From SZAS-79 sp965279075 (GTDB lineage: Bacteria; Pseudomonadota; Gammaproteobacteria; Burkholderiales; SG8-39): DNA of 64,000 nt. Position numbers and translations under genes: made by a program. Below, piece by piece: positions 53,963 through 62,310 of the stretch. The DNA is taken from contig CBDIHI010000011.1 in NCBI GenBank assembly GCA_965279075.1, forward strand, positions 186,001 through 250,000, read 5' to 3'. The notes beneath the pieces were generated by a model, which had not been told where the DNA came from, made no database searches, and was given only the letters and a program-made list of their open reading frames with translations. Position 1 is the first letter of the stretch; every line of letters begins with the position of its first letter.

Positions 53963-55111
53963 TCAGAGCACGGCCCCGGTGCCGAGCAGCACCGTGACCT
54001 GGGAGGAGAGCGTGCCGCCGTTGCCGTTGCACAGGGCGACCTGCGCTTGTGGTACCTGACGTTCGCCCGCGGCGCCGCGCAGCTGCGTGGCGGCCTCGGC
54101 CAGCAGGAAGATGCCGTACATGCCGGGATGCACGCACGAGAGCCCGCCGCCGTTGGTGTTCACCGGCAGGCGCCCGCCGGGGGCGATGGCGCCGTCCGCG
54201 ACGAAGCGGCCGCCTTCGCCCTTGGGGCAGAAGCCGAGGTCTTCCAGCGCGAGCAGCGTGTTGATCGAAAAGGCGTCGTAGATTTCGGCCACGTCGACAT
54301 CCCCGACCCCGAGGCCGGCCATCGCGAACGCGCGCGGCCCGGATTCGGTGGAGGCGGTGACGGTGAGGTCCGGCATCGAGGAGATCTGCCGGTGCCAGGT
54401 GGCCGTCGCGCCGCCGAGGAAATAGACGGGCTTCGCGGGATGGTCCTTCGCCCGGTCGGACCTCACCATCACGATCGCACCCGCGCCATCGGTGACGAGG
54501 CAGCAGTCGCGCACGGTGAGCGGATCGCACAGCATCCTCGAGGCGCGCACGTCTGCGATGGTCAACGGGTCGCGCGTGAAGGCGTCCGGGTTCAGCCGGG
54601 CCCAGGCGCGCGCTGCCACCGGGATCTCGGCCAGTTGCTCTGGCGTCGTGCCGTACTCGTGCATGTGGCGCGCGGCCGCGAGCGCGAACGGGCCCACCAT
54701 GTAGCTGGGCTTGTAGGCGGCCTCGAAGGGTGGCGCGTCGGAGAAATTCGGCGAGTGGCGCCCGGTGCGCTGGTTGGATCCGTAGCAGATCAGCGCCACG
54801 TCGCAGAGGCCCGCCTGCAGCGCCAGCGTGGCCGTCAGGCAGAAATTCAGGAACGAGGACCCGCCGATGTTTGTGCCGTCCACGTAGCGCGGATGGATGC
54901 CGAGGTAGTCCACCGTGGACAGCACCGGCAGGAAGTTGACCGAGTTGGCCGTGAACAGGCCGTCGACGTCGTTCATCTCCAGGCCGGCGTCGGCGAGCGC
55001 CGCGTGCGCGGCCTCCGCAAGGAGCTCGAGGTGCGTGCGCCCGGGCGCCTCGCCGAGGCCGGCGAGGCCGACGCCGACGATCGCCGCGGCGCCGCGCAGC
55101 GGGTGCGTCAC
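53963..55111 (-). CDS. Thiolase-fold protein lacking the nucleophilic Cys
   Basis: The 382-residue protein has the SCP2-type thiolase layout (AAIVGVGLAGLGEAPGRTHL; VDVAEIYDAFSINTLLALED; NTNGGGLSCVHPGMYGIFLL; CNGNGGTLSSQV). At the place of the reactive Cys it reads NIGGSSFLNF, with Ser instead. That feature is known from Ltp2-like proteins, which act as retro-aldolases with a DUF35 partner rather than as thiolases. No DUF35 gene is adjacent. It may cleave a side-chain acyl-CoA. Confidence 0.82.
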   Translation of the reverse strand: MTHPLRGAAAIVGVGLAGLGEAPGRTHLELLAEAAHAALADAGLEMNDVDGLFTANSVNFLPVLSTVDYLGIHPRYVDGTNIGGSSFLNFCLTATLALQAGLCDVALICYGSNQRTGRHSPNFSDAPPFEAAYKPSYMVGPFALAAARHMHEYGTTPEQLAEIPVAARAWARLNPDAFTRDPLTIADVRASRMLCDPLTVRDCCLVTDGAGAIVMVRSDRAKDHPAKPVYFLGGATATWHRQISSMPDLTVTASTESGPRAFAMAGLGVGDVDVAEIYDAFSINTLLALEDLGFCPKGEGGRFVADGAIAPGGRLPVNTNGGGLSCVHPGMYGIFLLAEAATQLRGAAGERQVPQAQVALCNGNGGTLSSQVTVLLGTGAVL

Positions 55112-55113
55112 CC

Positions 55114-56088
55114 TTAGTCCGCCTTGATGCCGGCCGTGCGCACCACCTGCCCCCAGCGCGCGAGGTCGGCGCGCAGGAAAGCGGCGAGGTCCTCGCCCGG
55201 GGCCGGCGTCTCGGCGCCGAAAGCGCGCAGGCGCTCCTTGAGGTCGGGGTCGCGCTGGACGGTGGCCGCATCGGTGCGGATCTTCGCCTGCAGGTCGGCC
55301 GGCAGGCCCGCAGGGGCGATCAGCATGAACCAGGTGACGGCCTCGAACCCGGGCACGCCCTGCTCGGCGAAGGTCTGCACCTCGGGGATCTGAGCGTTGC
55401 GCTCGCGCGTGGGGATCGCGACGGGGAGCAGCTTGCCGGAGCGCAGGTGCGGCAGGGAATTCGCCACCGGCACGAACATCATCGAGATCTGCCCGCCGAT
55501 CAGGTCGTTCATCGCGGGGCCCACGCCCTTGTAGGGCACGTGCACCATCTTCACGGAAAAGTGCTGGTTGAGGAACTCGCCGGCAAGGTGGGCCTGCGAG
55601 CCGTTGGCCGGGGAGCCGAAGGTGAGCAGGCCGGGCTTGGCGCGGGCGAGCGCCGCGAGCTCCTGCAGCGTCTTCGCCTGCACCGACGGGTGGACCGCCA
55701 GCACGTTGTCGATGTTGGCCATGCGGGCGATCAGCGCGAAGTCCTTGAGGGGATCGTAGGCGAGCTTCGGGAACAGGTGCGGGTTGACGGCGAGCGTGTT
55801 GGTCGGCGCCATGATGAGGTGGTAGCCGTCGGGCGGCGCGCTCTTCAGCTGCTCCATCGAGACTGCGCCCGAGGCGCCCGGACGCGCTTCGACAATCACG
55901 GGCTGCTTCCAGAGCGCCTGCAGCTTTTCGCCGTACACGCGGGCCATGAGGTCCGTGGGGCCGCCCGCGGGGAAGCCGGTGACGAGGCGCACGGGTTTGG
56001 CGGGCCAGGACGCCGCCCCCTGGCCGAAAGCGAACGAGGCGGCGGCCGCGAGGAGTCCCGCGAAGACGAGTCGGATCGGTTTCTTCAT
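55114..56088 (-). CDS. Bug-family periplasmic substrate-binding protein
   Basis: The 324-residue receptor starts at ATG 56088, overlapping the ubiD-family stop as ATGA; ATG 56097 is an alternative. It has a signal peptide (to FAFGQ), WPAKPVRLVTGFPAGGPTDL, VEARPGASGAVSMEQLKSA, PPDGYHLIMAPTNT and VHVPYKGVGPAMNDLIGGQI. The coupling to UbiD and the thiolase, whose start is 2 bases from its stop, suggests it binds the acid that these enzymes process. Confidence 0.93.
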   Translation of the reverse strand: MKKPIRLVFAGLLAAAASFAFGQGAASWPAKPVRLVTGFPAGGPTDLMARVYGEKLQALWKQPVIVEARPGASGAVSMEQLKSAPPDGYHLIMAPTNTLAVNPHLFPKLAYDPLKDFALIARMANIDNVLAVHPSVQAKTLQELAALARAKPGLLTFGSPANGSQAHLAGEFLNQHFSVKMVHVPYKGVGPAMNDLIGGQISMMFVPVANSLPHLRSGKLLPVAIPTRERNAQIPEVQTFAEQGVPGFEAVTWFMLIAPAGLPADLQAKIRTDAATVQRDPDLKERLRAFGAETPAPGEDLAAFLRADLARWGQVVRTAGIKAD

Positions 56089-57491
56089 TTGAGCCATCCC
56101 AGGGTGGTGGGCGCCTGCGTGGAAAGGTCGGCCGGGTCGACGGTCATGGTGCGGAAGGGCGCCCTTTCGAAGCGCGCCTTCTCCTCGAAGGGAACGGTCG
56201 CGTCAATGCCGACCTTGGCGCGGATGCCGTTGTTGCTCTTCCTCACGTACTCGTGCGTGCGCGCGCCGGGGATGACGAACAGGTCCTTGCTCGCCTCCAT
56301 GCGCATGGCGAGGGCGTACTCCACGTCGTTGGAGTCCTGGATGTTGATGTCCTCGTCGACGGCGATGATGAAGTCGAGGTCCTTGAGGGTGCCGAACGCG
56401 GCGAGGATCAGGTTCCTCTGCATGCCTTCCTGCTGCGGGCTGGTCTTCTTCACCTGGATGACGGCGTGGAAGCGGTGCAGGCCCCCGGCGGTGACCTCGA
56501 CGTCCTGCACGATGGGCGAGACGGCCTGCAGCGCCTTCAGCAGGCTTGCCTCCATCACGTACTTGCGCAGCATGATGGTCTCGCGGCCGACGCCGTTGAT
56601 CGCGAAGTAGACCGGGTCCTTGCGGTGGCACAGCGCGGTGACCTGGAACACCGGCGCGTCGCCCTCGGGCGAGAGGTAGCCGACGAACTCGCCGAACGGG
56701 CCTTCGCGGACGGTCTCGTTCGGCAGGAGCACGCCTTCGAGCACGATCTCGGTCTCGGCCGGGTAGTGCAGGTCCTGGGTGACGCCCTTGACCACGGGGA
56801 TCGGCTCGCCGCGGATGCCGCCGGCGATGGCCAGCTCGTCGGCCGATTCGGGCATCTGCGCGCCCATCGTGGCGGCGGTGTAGTGCACGGCGAGGTCGGT
56901 GCCGATGCAGATCGCGACCGGCAGGGGCAAGCCCCGCTTCTGCGCGCGCTCGTAGGCGGCGCGCAGGTGACGCCCGAAGTCGAGCTTGATCGCGGTGCGC
57001 TGCGGCCCGATGACCTGCAGGCGGTGGTAGGAGGCGTTGTAGACGCCGGTCTCGGGATCCCGCACGACGATGATGCCGGCGGTGATGAAGCGGCCGCTGT
57101 CGCCGTCGGTGTGGGTGAGGATGGGCAGGACCTTGCCGAGGTCGAACTCGCGCAGCACGTTCTCGTGCACGGGCGCCTTGGGCACGAGCACCGGCGGCAC
57201 CGGGTTGCCGAGGGCGCGCGCGACGAACTGCCGGATGCCGCGGTAGTCGACGCCGAACGCGGCCTCGCAGTTCTCGCGGCAGGACAGCATGTTGCCGAGC
57301 ACCGGCACCGAATGGCCCTTGACGCGCGGGAACAGGAGCGAGGGCCCGCCGTCGAGCTTCTTCATCATGCCGGCGATCTGGAACTCGGGGTCCGCCTCGG
57401 GGGCGTAGGTGTTGATGCGGCCCGCGGCCTGCATGCGGCGCAGGGCGGCGCGGAAACTCGTGTCGATGACTACCTGCTTGCTGGCGTCCAT
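56085..57491 (-). CDS. UbiD-family prenylated-FMN decarboxylase
   Basis: The 468-residue enzyme has the UbiD signature: GDSGRFITAGIIVVRDPETG, YHRLQVIGP, and VREGPFGEFVGYLSPEGDAP with the catalytic Glu residues. DINIQDSNDVEYALAMRM and ARTHEYVRKS complete it. These enzymes reversibly decarboxylate aromatic or unsaturated acids and need prenylated FMN made by UbiX, which is not in the window. It is translationally coupled to a Bug receptor, with a second receptor gene upstream (36 bases). Confidence 0.93.
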   Translation of the reverse strand: MDASKQVVIDTSFRAALRRMQAAGRINTYAPEADPEFQIAGMMKKLDGGPSLLFPRVKGHSVPVLGNMLSCRENCEAAFGVDYRGIRQFVARALGNPVPPVLVPKAPVHENVLREFDLGKVLPILTHTDGDSGRFITAGIIVVRDPETGVYNASYHRLQVIGPQRTAIKLDFGRHLRAAYERAQKRGLPLPVAICIGTDLAVHYTAATMGAQMPESADELAIAGGIRGEPIPVVKGVTQDLHYPAETEIVLEGVLLPNETVREGPFGEFVGYLSPEGDAPVFQVTALCHRKDPVYFAINGVGRETIMLRKYVMEASLLKALQAVSPIVQDVEVTAGGLHRFHAVIQVKKTSPQQEGMQRNLILAAFGTLKDLDFIIAVDEDINIQDSNDVEYALAMRMEASKDLFVIPGARTHEYVRKSNNGIRAKVGIDATVPFEEKARFERAPFRTMTVDPADLSTQAPTTLGWLK

Positions 57492-57527
57492 GGGACTGTC
57501 CTTTGGATGGGTGGCGCGGCGGCCGGG

Positions 57528-58505
57528 TTACTGCTCGACCTTGATGCCGGTCTGCTTTACGAAGTTACCCCACTTCTGCAGTTCGGATTGCACGAAGGCG
57601 CGAAACTGTTCCGGGGTGTCGCCCACGGGCGTGGCGCCGATGTCCTCCATGCGCTTTCTCAGCGCGGGATCCCTGAACCCCTGCTGCACCGCGACCGAGA
57701 TGCGGCTGACGATCTCCGGCGGCGTGCCGGCCGGCGCGAACAGGCCGTTCCAGGAGTCCACCGCATAGCCGGGGATGCCGGCCTCGGCGATCGTCGGCAC
57801 CTCGGGCGACTGCGGGAAGCGCTTCGCCCCGGTGATGCCGAGCGCGCGCAGCTTGCCGGCCCTCATCTGCGGCAGCGCGTCGGAGTAGTTGGCGAACGTC
57901 AGCTGCGTGTCGCCCGCGACGGCCGCGGCGGTGGCGGGCGCGCCGCCCTTGTACGGCACGTAGACGATGTCCACGCCGGCCATGTACTTGAAGATCTCGC
58001 CGCTGAACTGCGTGAGGCCGCCGGCGCCGGCGAAGTTGAGCTTGCCGGGCTGCGCCTTGGCAAGGGCGATCAGCTCCTTTACGTTCTGTGCGGGCAGCGC
58101 GGGGTGCACCATCAGCACCAGCGGGTTGGTGTTGACGAGGGTCACCGGCGCGAAGTCCCTGAGGCCGTCGTAGCCGAGCTTCTGGATGTACTGGTTCAGC
58201 GTCTGCGGCGCGGCCGAGCCCATCAGCAGCGTGTAGCCGTCGGCCGGGCTCTTCGCGACGTAGTCGGTGGCGAGCGCCCCGCCGTTGCCGACCTTGTTCT
58301 CGATCACCACCGGCTGGCCGAACGCCTCCTGGATCTTCGGGGCGGAAAGCCGCGTCACCGTGTCGGTGATGCCGCCGGGGGCGTAGGGCACGACGATGCG
58401 CAGCGGGCGCGTGGGCCAGGGCGACTGGGCGGACGCGATCGACGAGACCAGGAGGACTGCAAGCGCGGCGGCAATGCGGGCGGAAACGCGGGCGGAAATG
58501 CGCAT
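57528..58505 (-). CDS. Bug-family periplasmic substrate-binding protein
   Basis: The 325-residue receptor has a signal peptide (to SSIASAQ), WPTRPLRIVVPYAPGGITDT, VIENKVGNGGALATDYVAKS, PADGYTLLMGSAAP and VYVPYKGGAPATAAAVAGDT. It is the first gene of a leftward group Bug-ubiD-Bug-thiolase-hydratase and is divergent from the MarR regulator, which probably controls it. Confidence 0.93.
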   Translation of the reverse strand: MRISARVSARIAAALAVLLVSSIASAQSPWPTRPLRIVVPYAPGGITDTVTRLSAPKIQEAFGQPVVIENKVGNGGALATDYVAKSPADGYTLLMGSAAPQTLNQYIQKLGYDGLRDFAPVTLVNTNPLVLMVHPALPAQNVKELIALAKAQPGKLNFAGAGGLTQFSGEIFKYMAGVDIVYVPYKGGAPATAAAVAGDTQLTFANYSDALPQMRAGKLRALGITGAKRFPQSPEVPTIAEAGIPGYAVDSWNGLFAPAGTPPEIVSRISVAVQQGFRDPALRKRMEDIGATPVGDTPEQFRAFVQSELQKWGNFVKQTGIKVEQ

Positions 58506-58519
58506 GGGCGGAAATTACC

Positions 58520-58551
58520 TTGTTGACAAAGCTATCTCGGAAAAGTAAAAG
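58520..58551 (+). promoter_or_regulatory. Candidate marR promoter and operator
   Basis: TTGACA (58523-58528) and TAAAAG (58546-58551) are 17 bases apart, 20 bases before the marR ATG. The -35 lies in the palindrome TTGT-TG-ACAA (58520-58529), a plausible MarR operator placed between the divergent regulator and Bug genes. The -10 match is moderate. Confidence 0.5.
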
Positions 58552-58570
58552 TAGCATCAAAGGAGCACCC

Positions 58571-59152
58571 ATGACAAGGCTGAAGAAGAAGGTCCCGGCA
58601 TCGAAGTCGCCCGCGCCGCGCACTGTTTCGCGCGCCGAGCTGCTGGTGCACGGTTCCGATGCGGAGTTCCGCAACCTGGTGCACGACCTGCTGACGTTCT
58701 CCCACCTGCTCGAGACCTGCCGCGACCGCTTCGGCGCCTACATCGGCCTCACCGGGGTGCAGTACGAGATCGTGATGGCCGTGAGGCGGTTCCAGAAGGC
58801 CGAGGGCGGCATCAGCGTGGGGCAGGTCGCCGCGCGCCTGCGCCGTTCCGGTGCCTTCATCACCATCGAGACCAACAAGCTCGTGGCCAAGGGCATCCTC
58901 GAGAAATTCGAGGACGCGGGCGACCGGCGCCGCGTGCTGCTGGCGATCAGCAAGCCCGGCGAGGCGCTCGCCCGCAGCCTTGCGCCGGTCCAGCAGCAGG
59001 TGAACGACGTGCTGTTCGAATGCCTCGACCGCAAGGGTTTCGAGCGCTTCCGGGCGCTGGCTTCCGGACTCGTGGGCTGCGGCGACCGCGCCACGGCCCT
59101 CTTCGATTACCTCGATTCGCATGCCCCCGCCGGCGACAGCCGCGCGGCCTGA
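58571..59152 (+). CDS. MarR-family transcriptional regulator
   Basis: The 193-residue protein starts at ATG 58571 after AGGAG. A basic N-terminal extension (TRLKKKVPASKSPAP) precedes the MarR fold: LTGVQYEIVMAVRRFQKAEG, SVGQVAARLRRSGAFITIET (recognition region) and EKFEDAGDRRRVLLAISKPG (wing). MarR proteins often sense phenolic acids or their CoA esters. It precedes the cupin-HpaB genes on the same strand and faces the Bug-ubiD operon, so it could regulate both. Confidence 0.9.
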   Translation: MTRLKKKVPASKSPAPRTVSRAELLVHGSDAEFRNLVHDLLTFSHLLETCRDRFGAYIGLTGVQYEIVMAVRRFQKAEGGISVGQVAARLRRSGAFITIETNKLVAKGILEKFEDAGDRRRVLLAISKPGEALARSLAPVQQQVNDVLFECLDRKGFERFRALASGLVGCGDRATALFDYLDSHAPAGDSRAA

Positions 59153-59177
59153 CACCATCCACTTTCGGAGAACCCCC

Positions 59178-59564
59178 ATGGCCCCCAAGCAGCACCTCGA
59201 ATTCGTCGGCGTAGACCTCAAGAACGGCTGGGAGACGCCGGCGGGATACCCCACGACGTTCACCCAGAAGATCCTCGCCAGCGACATCGACGAGACTGCG
59301 AAGCGCGGCAGCCGCACCCGGCTGCTCAAGCTGGAGCCGGGCGCGTTCTCCACGGCGCCTTTCGTGCACGACCACTGGGAGGAGGTGTTCCTGGTGCAGG
59401 GCGACCTGATCTTCGGCAACGACGACAAGGGACAGGGCGGGCAGTCGTCCTCCGCTTTCACGTACGCCTGCCGGCCGCCCGGCGTCTACCACGGCCCGTT
59501 CGCCTCGAAGAACGGGTGCCTCCTGTACGAGATCCACTATTACGAAACCTCGGGAAAGAAATAG
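59178..59564 (+). CDS. Single-domain cupin protein
   Basis: The 128-residue protein starts at ATG 59178 with CGGAG upstream. It has a cupin barrel with FVHDHWEEVFLVQGDLIFG (metal ligands) and YACRPPGVYHGPFASKNGC. Small cupins near flavin monooxygenases can be ring-cleavage enzymes, decarboxylases or binding proteins; no more can be said. It lies 25 bases after marR and 9 bases before the HpaB-like gene. Confidence 0.82.
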   Translation: MAPKQHLEFVGVDLKNGWETPAGYPTTFTQKILASDIDETAKRGSRTRLLKLEPGAFSTAPFVHDHWEEVFLVQGDLIFGNDDKGQGGQSSSAFTYACRPPGVYHGPFASKNGCLLYEIHYYETSGKK

Positions 59565-59573
59565 GAGCCCGCC

Positions 59574-61043
59574 ATGCTTAAGACCGGCAAGGAACACCTC
59601 GAATCCATCCGCGACGGGCGCGTCATCTACATCGGCGAGGAGAAAGTCACCGACGTCACGACCCACCCCGCGTTCCGCAACGCCGCGCAGTCGATCGCGA
59701 GCCTCTACGACCTGAAGTGCGCGCCGGAGAACCGCGACGCCTACAGCTTCGAGGAGGACGGCGAGCGCTACAGCAGCTACTTCCTGCGCGCGAAGTCGAA
59801 GCAGGACCTCGAAAAGCGCACGCTGCTGCACCGCGCGATCGCCGCGAAGACGCACGGCCTGTGGGGGCGCTCGCCTGACCACGTGTCGGCGTTCGTCACC
59901 GGCATGTCGACCAACCCTTCGGTGTTCGGCCAGTACGCGGGCAACCTCCTCAAGTACTACGAGCACATGAGGAAGAACGACACCTACGCGACCTACGCGG
60001 TGATCCCGCCGCAGGCCGCGCGCAACCCCGAGTTCTACGTGAAGGCGAACCTGCCGATCCCGACGCTGAGGGTCGTGCGCGAGGACGACGATGGCGTGGT
60101 GATCTCGGGCATGAAGATGCTCGCCACCGGTGCGGTGTTCGCCAACGAGATCTGGATCGGCAACCTGATCCCGCTCGCGCCAAGCCAATTGGCCGAGTCG
60201 ATCACCTGCGCGGTGCCGGTCAACGCCAAGGGGCTCACGCTGTGGTCCCGCAAGCCGTTCGAGCGCGACGCCCAGGTGGAGTTCGAGAACCCGCTCGCCC
60301 ACCGGTTCGACGAGACCGACAGCATGGTCATGTGCAAGGAGGTCAAGGTCCCCTGGGAGAAGGTGTTCGTGCACAACGACGCGGTGCTCGCGCGCGACAT
60401 CTACATCAAGACGCCGGCGCACTGCTACGGCAACCACCAGTCGAACGTGCGCTTCCACGAGAAGATGCAGCTGCTGGTGGGCCTCGCCTCGCGCATCACG
60501 CAGGCTTCGGGCGCCGACCAGATCCCGGCGGTGAAGGAGACGCTGGGAAGGCTGTCGGCACTCGAGGCTACGCTGGGCGGCATGATCGCCGGGCAGATCC
60601 AGGACGCCGAGGCCTGGCCCGAGGGCCACACCACCTACAACCGGCGCTACATGTACGCGGCGCTGAACTGGTGCACCGAAGGGCACTCGGCCATCATCGA
60701 CGTGATCCGCGAACTGTGCGGCGGCGGCGTGTTCCAGATGCCGGCCGACATCTCGGTCATGCATAACCCCGAGATGCGGCCGGACTTCGAGACCTACTGG
60801 CAGACCCCGCAGATGGGCGCGGTCGAACGCATGAAGCTCTTCAAGCTCGCCTGGGACCTGATCGGCTCGGAATTCGCCGGCCGGCACGCCCAGTACGAGA
60901 AGTTCTACGCCGGGGCGTCCTTCATCATCCGCAACCACAACTTCCGCGAAGCCCCGTGGGAGAGCTACCACAAGGTCGTGGACGACCTGATGGCGAGCTA
61001 CGGGATCCCGGAGGCGGGCGCGAAGAAGGCGAAAGCCGCCTGA
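59574..61043 (+). CDS. HpaB-family FADH2-dependent aromatic hydroxylase
   Basis: The 489-residue protein resembles the oxygenase component of 4-hydroxyphenylacetate 3-monooxygenase and related enzymes: TGKEHLESIRDGRVIYIGEE, VTGMSTNPSVFGQYAGNLLK, VVREDDDGVVISGMKMLATG and ELCGGGVFQMPADISVM. It uses reduced flavin supplied by a separate reductase. No HpaC-like gene is in the window. It is likely an aromatic ortho-hydroxylase for the substrate sensed by MarR. The length is usual for the family. Confidence 0.9.
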   Translation: MLKTGKEHLESIRDGRVIYIGEEKVTDVTTHPAFRNAAQSIASLYDLKCAPENRDAYSFEEDGERYSSYFLRAKSKQDLEKRTLLHRAIAAKTHGLWGRSPDHVSAFVTGMSTNPSVFGQYAGNLLKYYEHMRKNDTYATYAVIPPQAARNPEFYVKANLPIPTLRVVREDDDGVVISGMKMLATGAVFANEIWIGNLIPLAPSQLAESITCAVPVNAKGLTLWSRKPFERDAQVEFENPLAHRFDETDSMVMCKEVKVPWEKVFVHNDAVLARDIYIKTPAHCYGNHQSNVRFHEKMQLLVGLASRITQASGADQIPAVKETLGRLSALEATLGGMIAGQIQDAEAWPEGHTTYNRRYMYAALNWCTEGHSAIIDVIRELCGGGVFQMPADISVMHNPEMRPDFETYWQTPQMGAVERMKLFKLAWDLIGSEFAGRHAQYEKFYAGASFIIRNHNFREAPWESYHKVVDDLMASYGIPEAGAKKAKAA

Positions 61044-61073
61044 GGCCCGGTTTCTGGCATATCATCGAAACCT

Positions 61074-61337
61074 ATGAGCGGACACGCAGCCCCACCCAAA
61101 CCAGCCCCCGCAGCCGGCGGCGGTGACGGACATTCCGTCGGCCGCCCCGTGCGGGACCTCGCGGCCGAGATCTACGTGCAGTTGGTCTCCAAGGCGCCCG
61201 ACCCGGGCAAGGCCGAGATGATGGCGAAGATCAGCTTCAAGCTCGCCGAGGCGTTCGAGCAGGTCGACGCGGCCCGCATCCATGCCGCCAAGCCCGTCGC
61301 CGCCGACTTCAACGCCGAGTTCTTCGACCAGAAATAA
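61074..61337 (+). CDS. Small hypothetical protein
   Basis: This 87-residue protein starts at ATG 61074. A Gly/Pro/Ala-rich N-terminus is followed by a helical stretch PVRDLAAEIYVQLVSKAPDP, KISFKLAEAFEQVDAARIHA and FNAEFFDQK. It lies 30 bases after the HpaB-like gene on the same strand. I recognise no family. The helical core suggests a small adaptor or regulator. Confidence 0.6.
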   Translation: MSGHAAPPKPAPAAGGGDGHSVGRPVRDLAAEIYVQLVSKAPDPGKAEMMAKISFKLAEAFEQVDAARIHAAKPVAADFNAEFFDQK

Positions 61338-61340
61338 TCG

Positions 61341-62309
61341 TCACTGCAACGTGACGTTGCCGGCCTTGATGATCTTCGCCCACTTGGGGATCTCGGCTTC
61401 GATGAAGGCGCGGAATTCGGCGGGTGAGCTGCCCGCGACCGCGAACCCCTGCTTCGCGAAGGAATCGCGGAAGTCTTCCGCGGCGAGCGCCTTGAGCGTC
61501 TCGGCATTGAGCTTCGCGACCACGTCCGCCGGCGTGCCCGCCGGAGCGAACAGTCCCTGCCAGGACAGCGCCTCGAACCCCGGGTAGCCGGATTCGGCGA
61601 TCGTCGGCACGTCGGGCAGCATCGGGTGGCGCTTTGCCGAGGTAATGGCGAGGGCCCGGATCTTTCCGCCCCTGACCTGCGGGTACACGACGAGGAAGTC
61701 GCCGAACATCGACTGCACCTGCCCGCCCATCAGGTCGGTGACCGCACCGGCGCTGCCTTTGTAGGGCACGTGTACGAGCTTCGTCCCGGTGGCCAGGTTG
61801 AACATCTCACCGGTCAGGTGCATCGAAGTACCGTTGCCGGGCGACGAGTGGGTGACCTGTTCCGGCCGCGACTTGGCGTAGGCGACGTACTCGGCAAGCG
61901 TGTTCGCCGGGAACGAGGGCCCGACCACGAGCACGAGCGAGGTCGTCACCATCATCGAGATTGGCGCGAAGTCCTTCAGCGGGTGATAGGGGAGCTTCGG
62001 GTTCAGGCTTACGCTGATGCCGTGCGAGCCGGTGACCCCGACCTCGAGCGTATAGCCGTCGGGCGCGGATTTCGCGACGAACTCCGAGCCCACCGCCCCG
62101 CCCGCGCCGGGCTTGTTCTCGACGACGACCGGCTGGCCCATCGAGGCCTGCAGTTTCTCGGCGAGCTTCCTCGCGAGCTGGTCCGTGCTGCCGCCGGGGG
62201 GGAAGGGCACCACGAGGCGGATCACCTTGTTCGGGTAGCCTTGTGCGAGGGCGTTCGCCGCGCACGCGGCCAGCAGCAGGGATAGCGCAATTCTCAATGC
62301 TGTTTTCAT
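61341..62309 (-). CDS. Bug-family periplasmic substrate-binding protein
   Basis: The 322-residue receptor starts at ATG 62309, one base after the stop of the oxidase gene, with AGGATGAA upstream. It has a signal peptide (to ANALAQ), YPNKVIRLVVPFPPGGSTDQ, VENKPGAGGAVGSEFVAKS, APDGYTLEVGVTGS and VHVPYKGSAGAVTDLMGGQV. The tight link to a DadA-like oxidase suggests an amino-acid or amine-derived ligand. Confidence 0.93.
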   Translation of the reverse strand: MKTALRIALSLLLAACAANALAQGYPNKVIRLVVPFPPGGSTDQLARKLAEKLQASMGQPVVVENKPGAGGAVGSEFVAKSAPDGYTLEVGVTGSHGISVSLNPKLPYHPLKDFAPISMMVTTSLVLVVGPSFPANTLAEYVAYAKSRPEQVTHSSPGNGTSMHLTGEMFNLATGTKLVHVPYKGSAGAVTDLMGGQVQSMFGDFLVVYPQVRGGKIRALAITSAKRHPMLPDVPTIAESGYPGFEALSWQGLFAPAGTPADVVAKLNAETLKALAAEDFRDSFAKQGFAVAGSSPAEFRAFIEAEIPKWAKIIKAGNVTLQ

Positions 62310-62310
62310 T

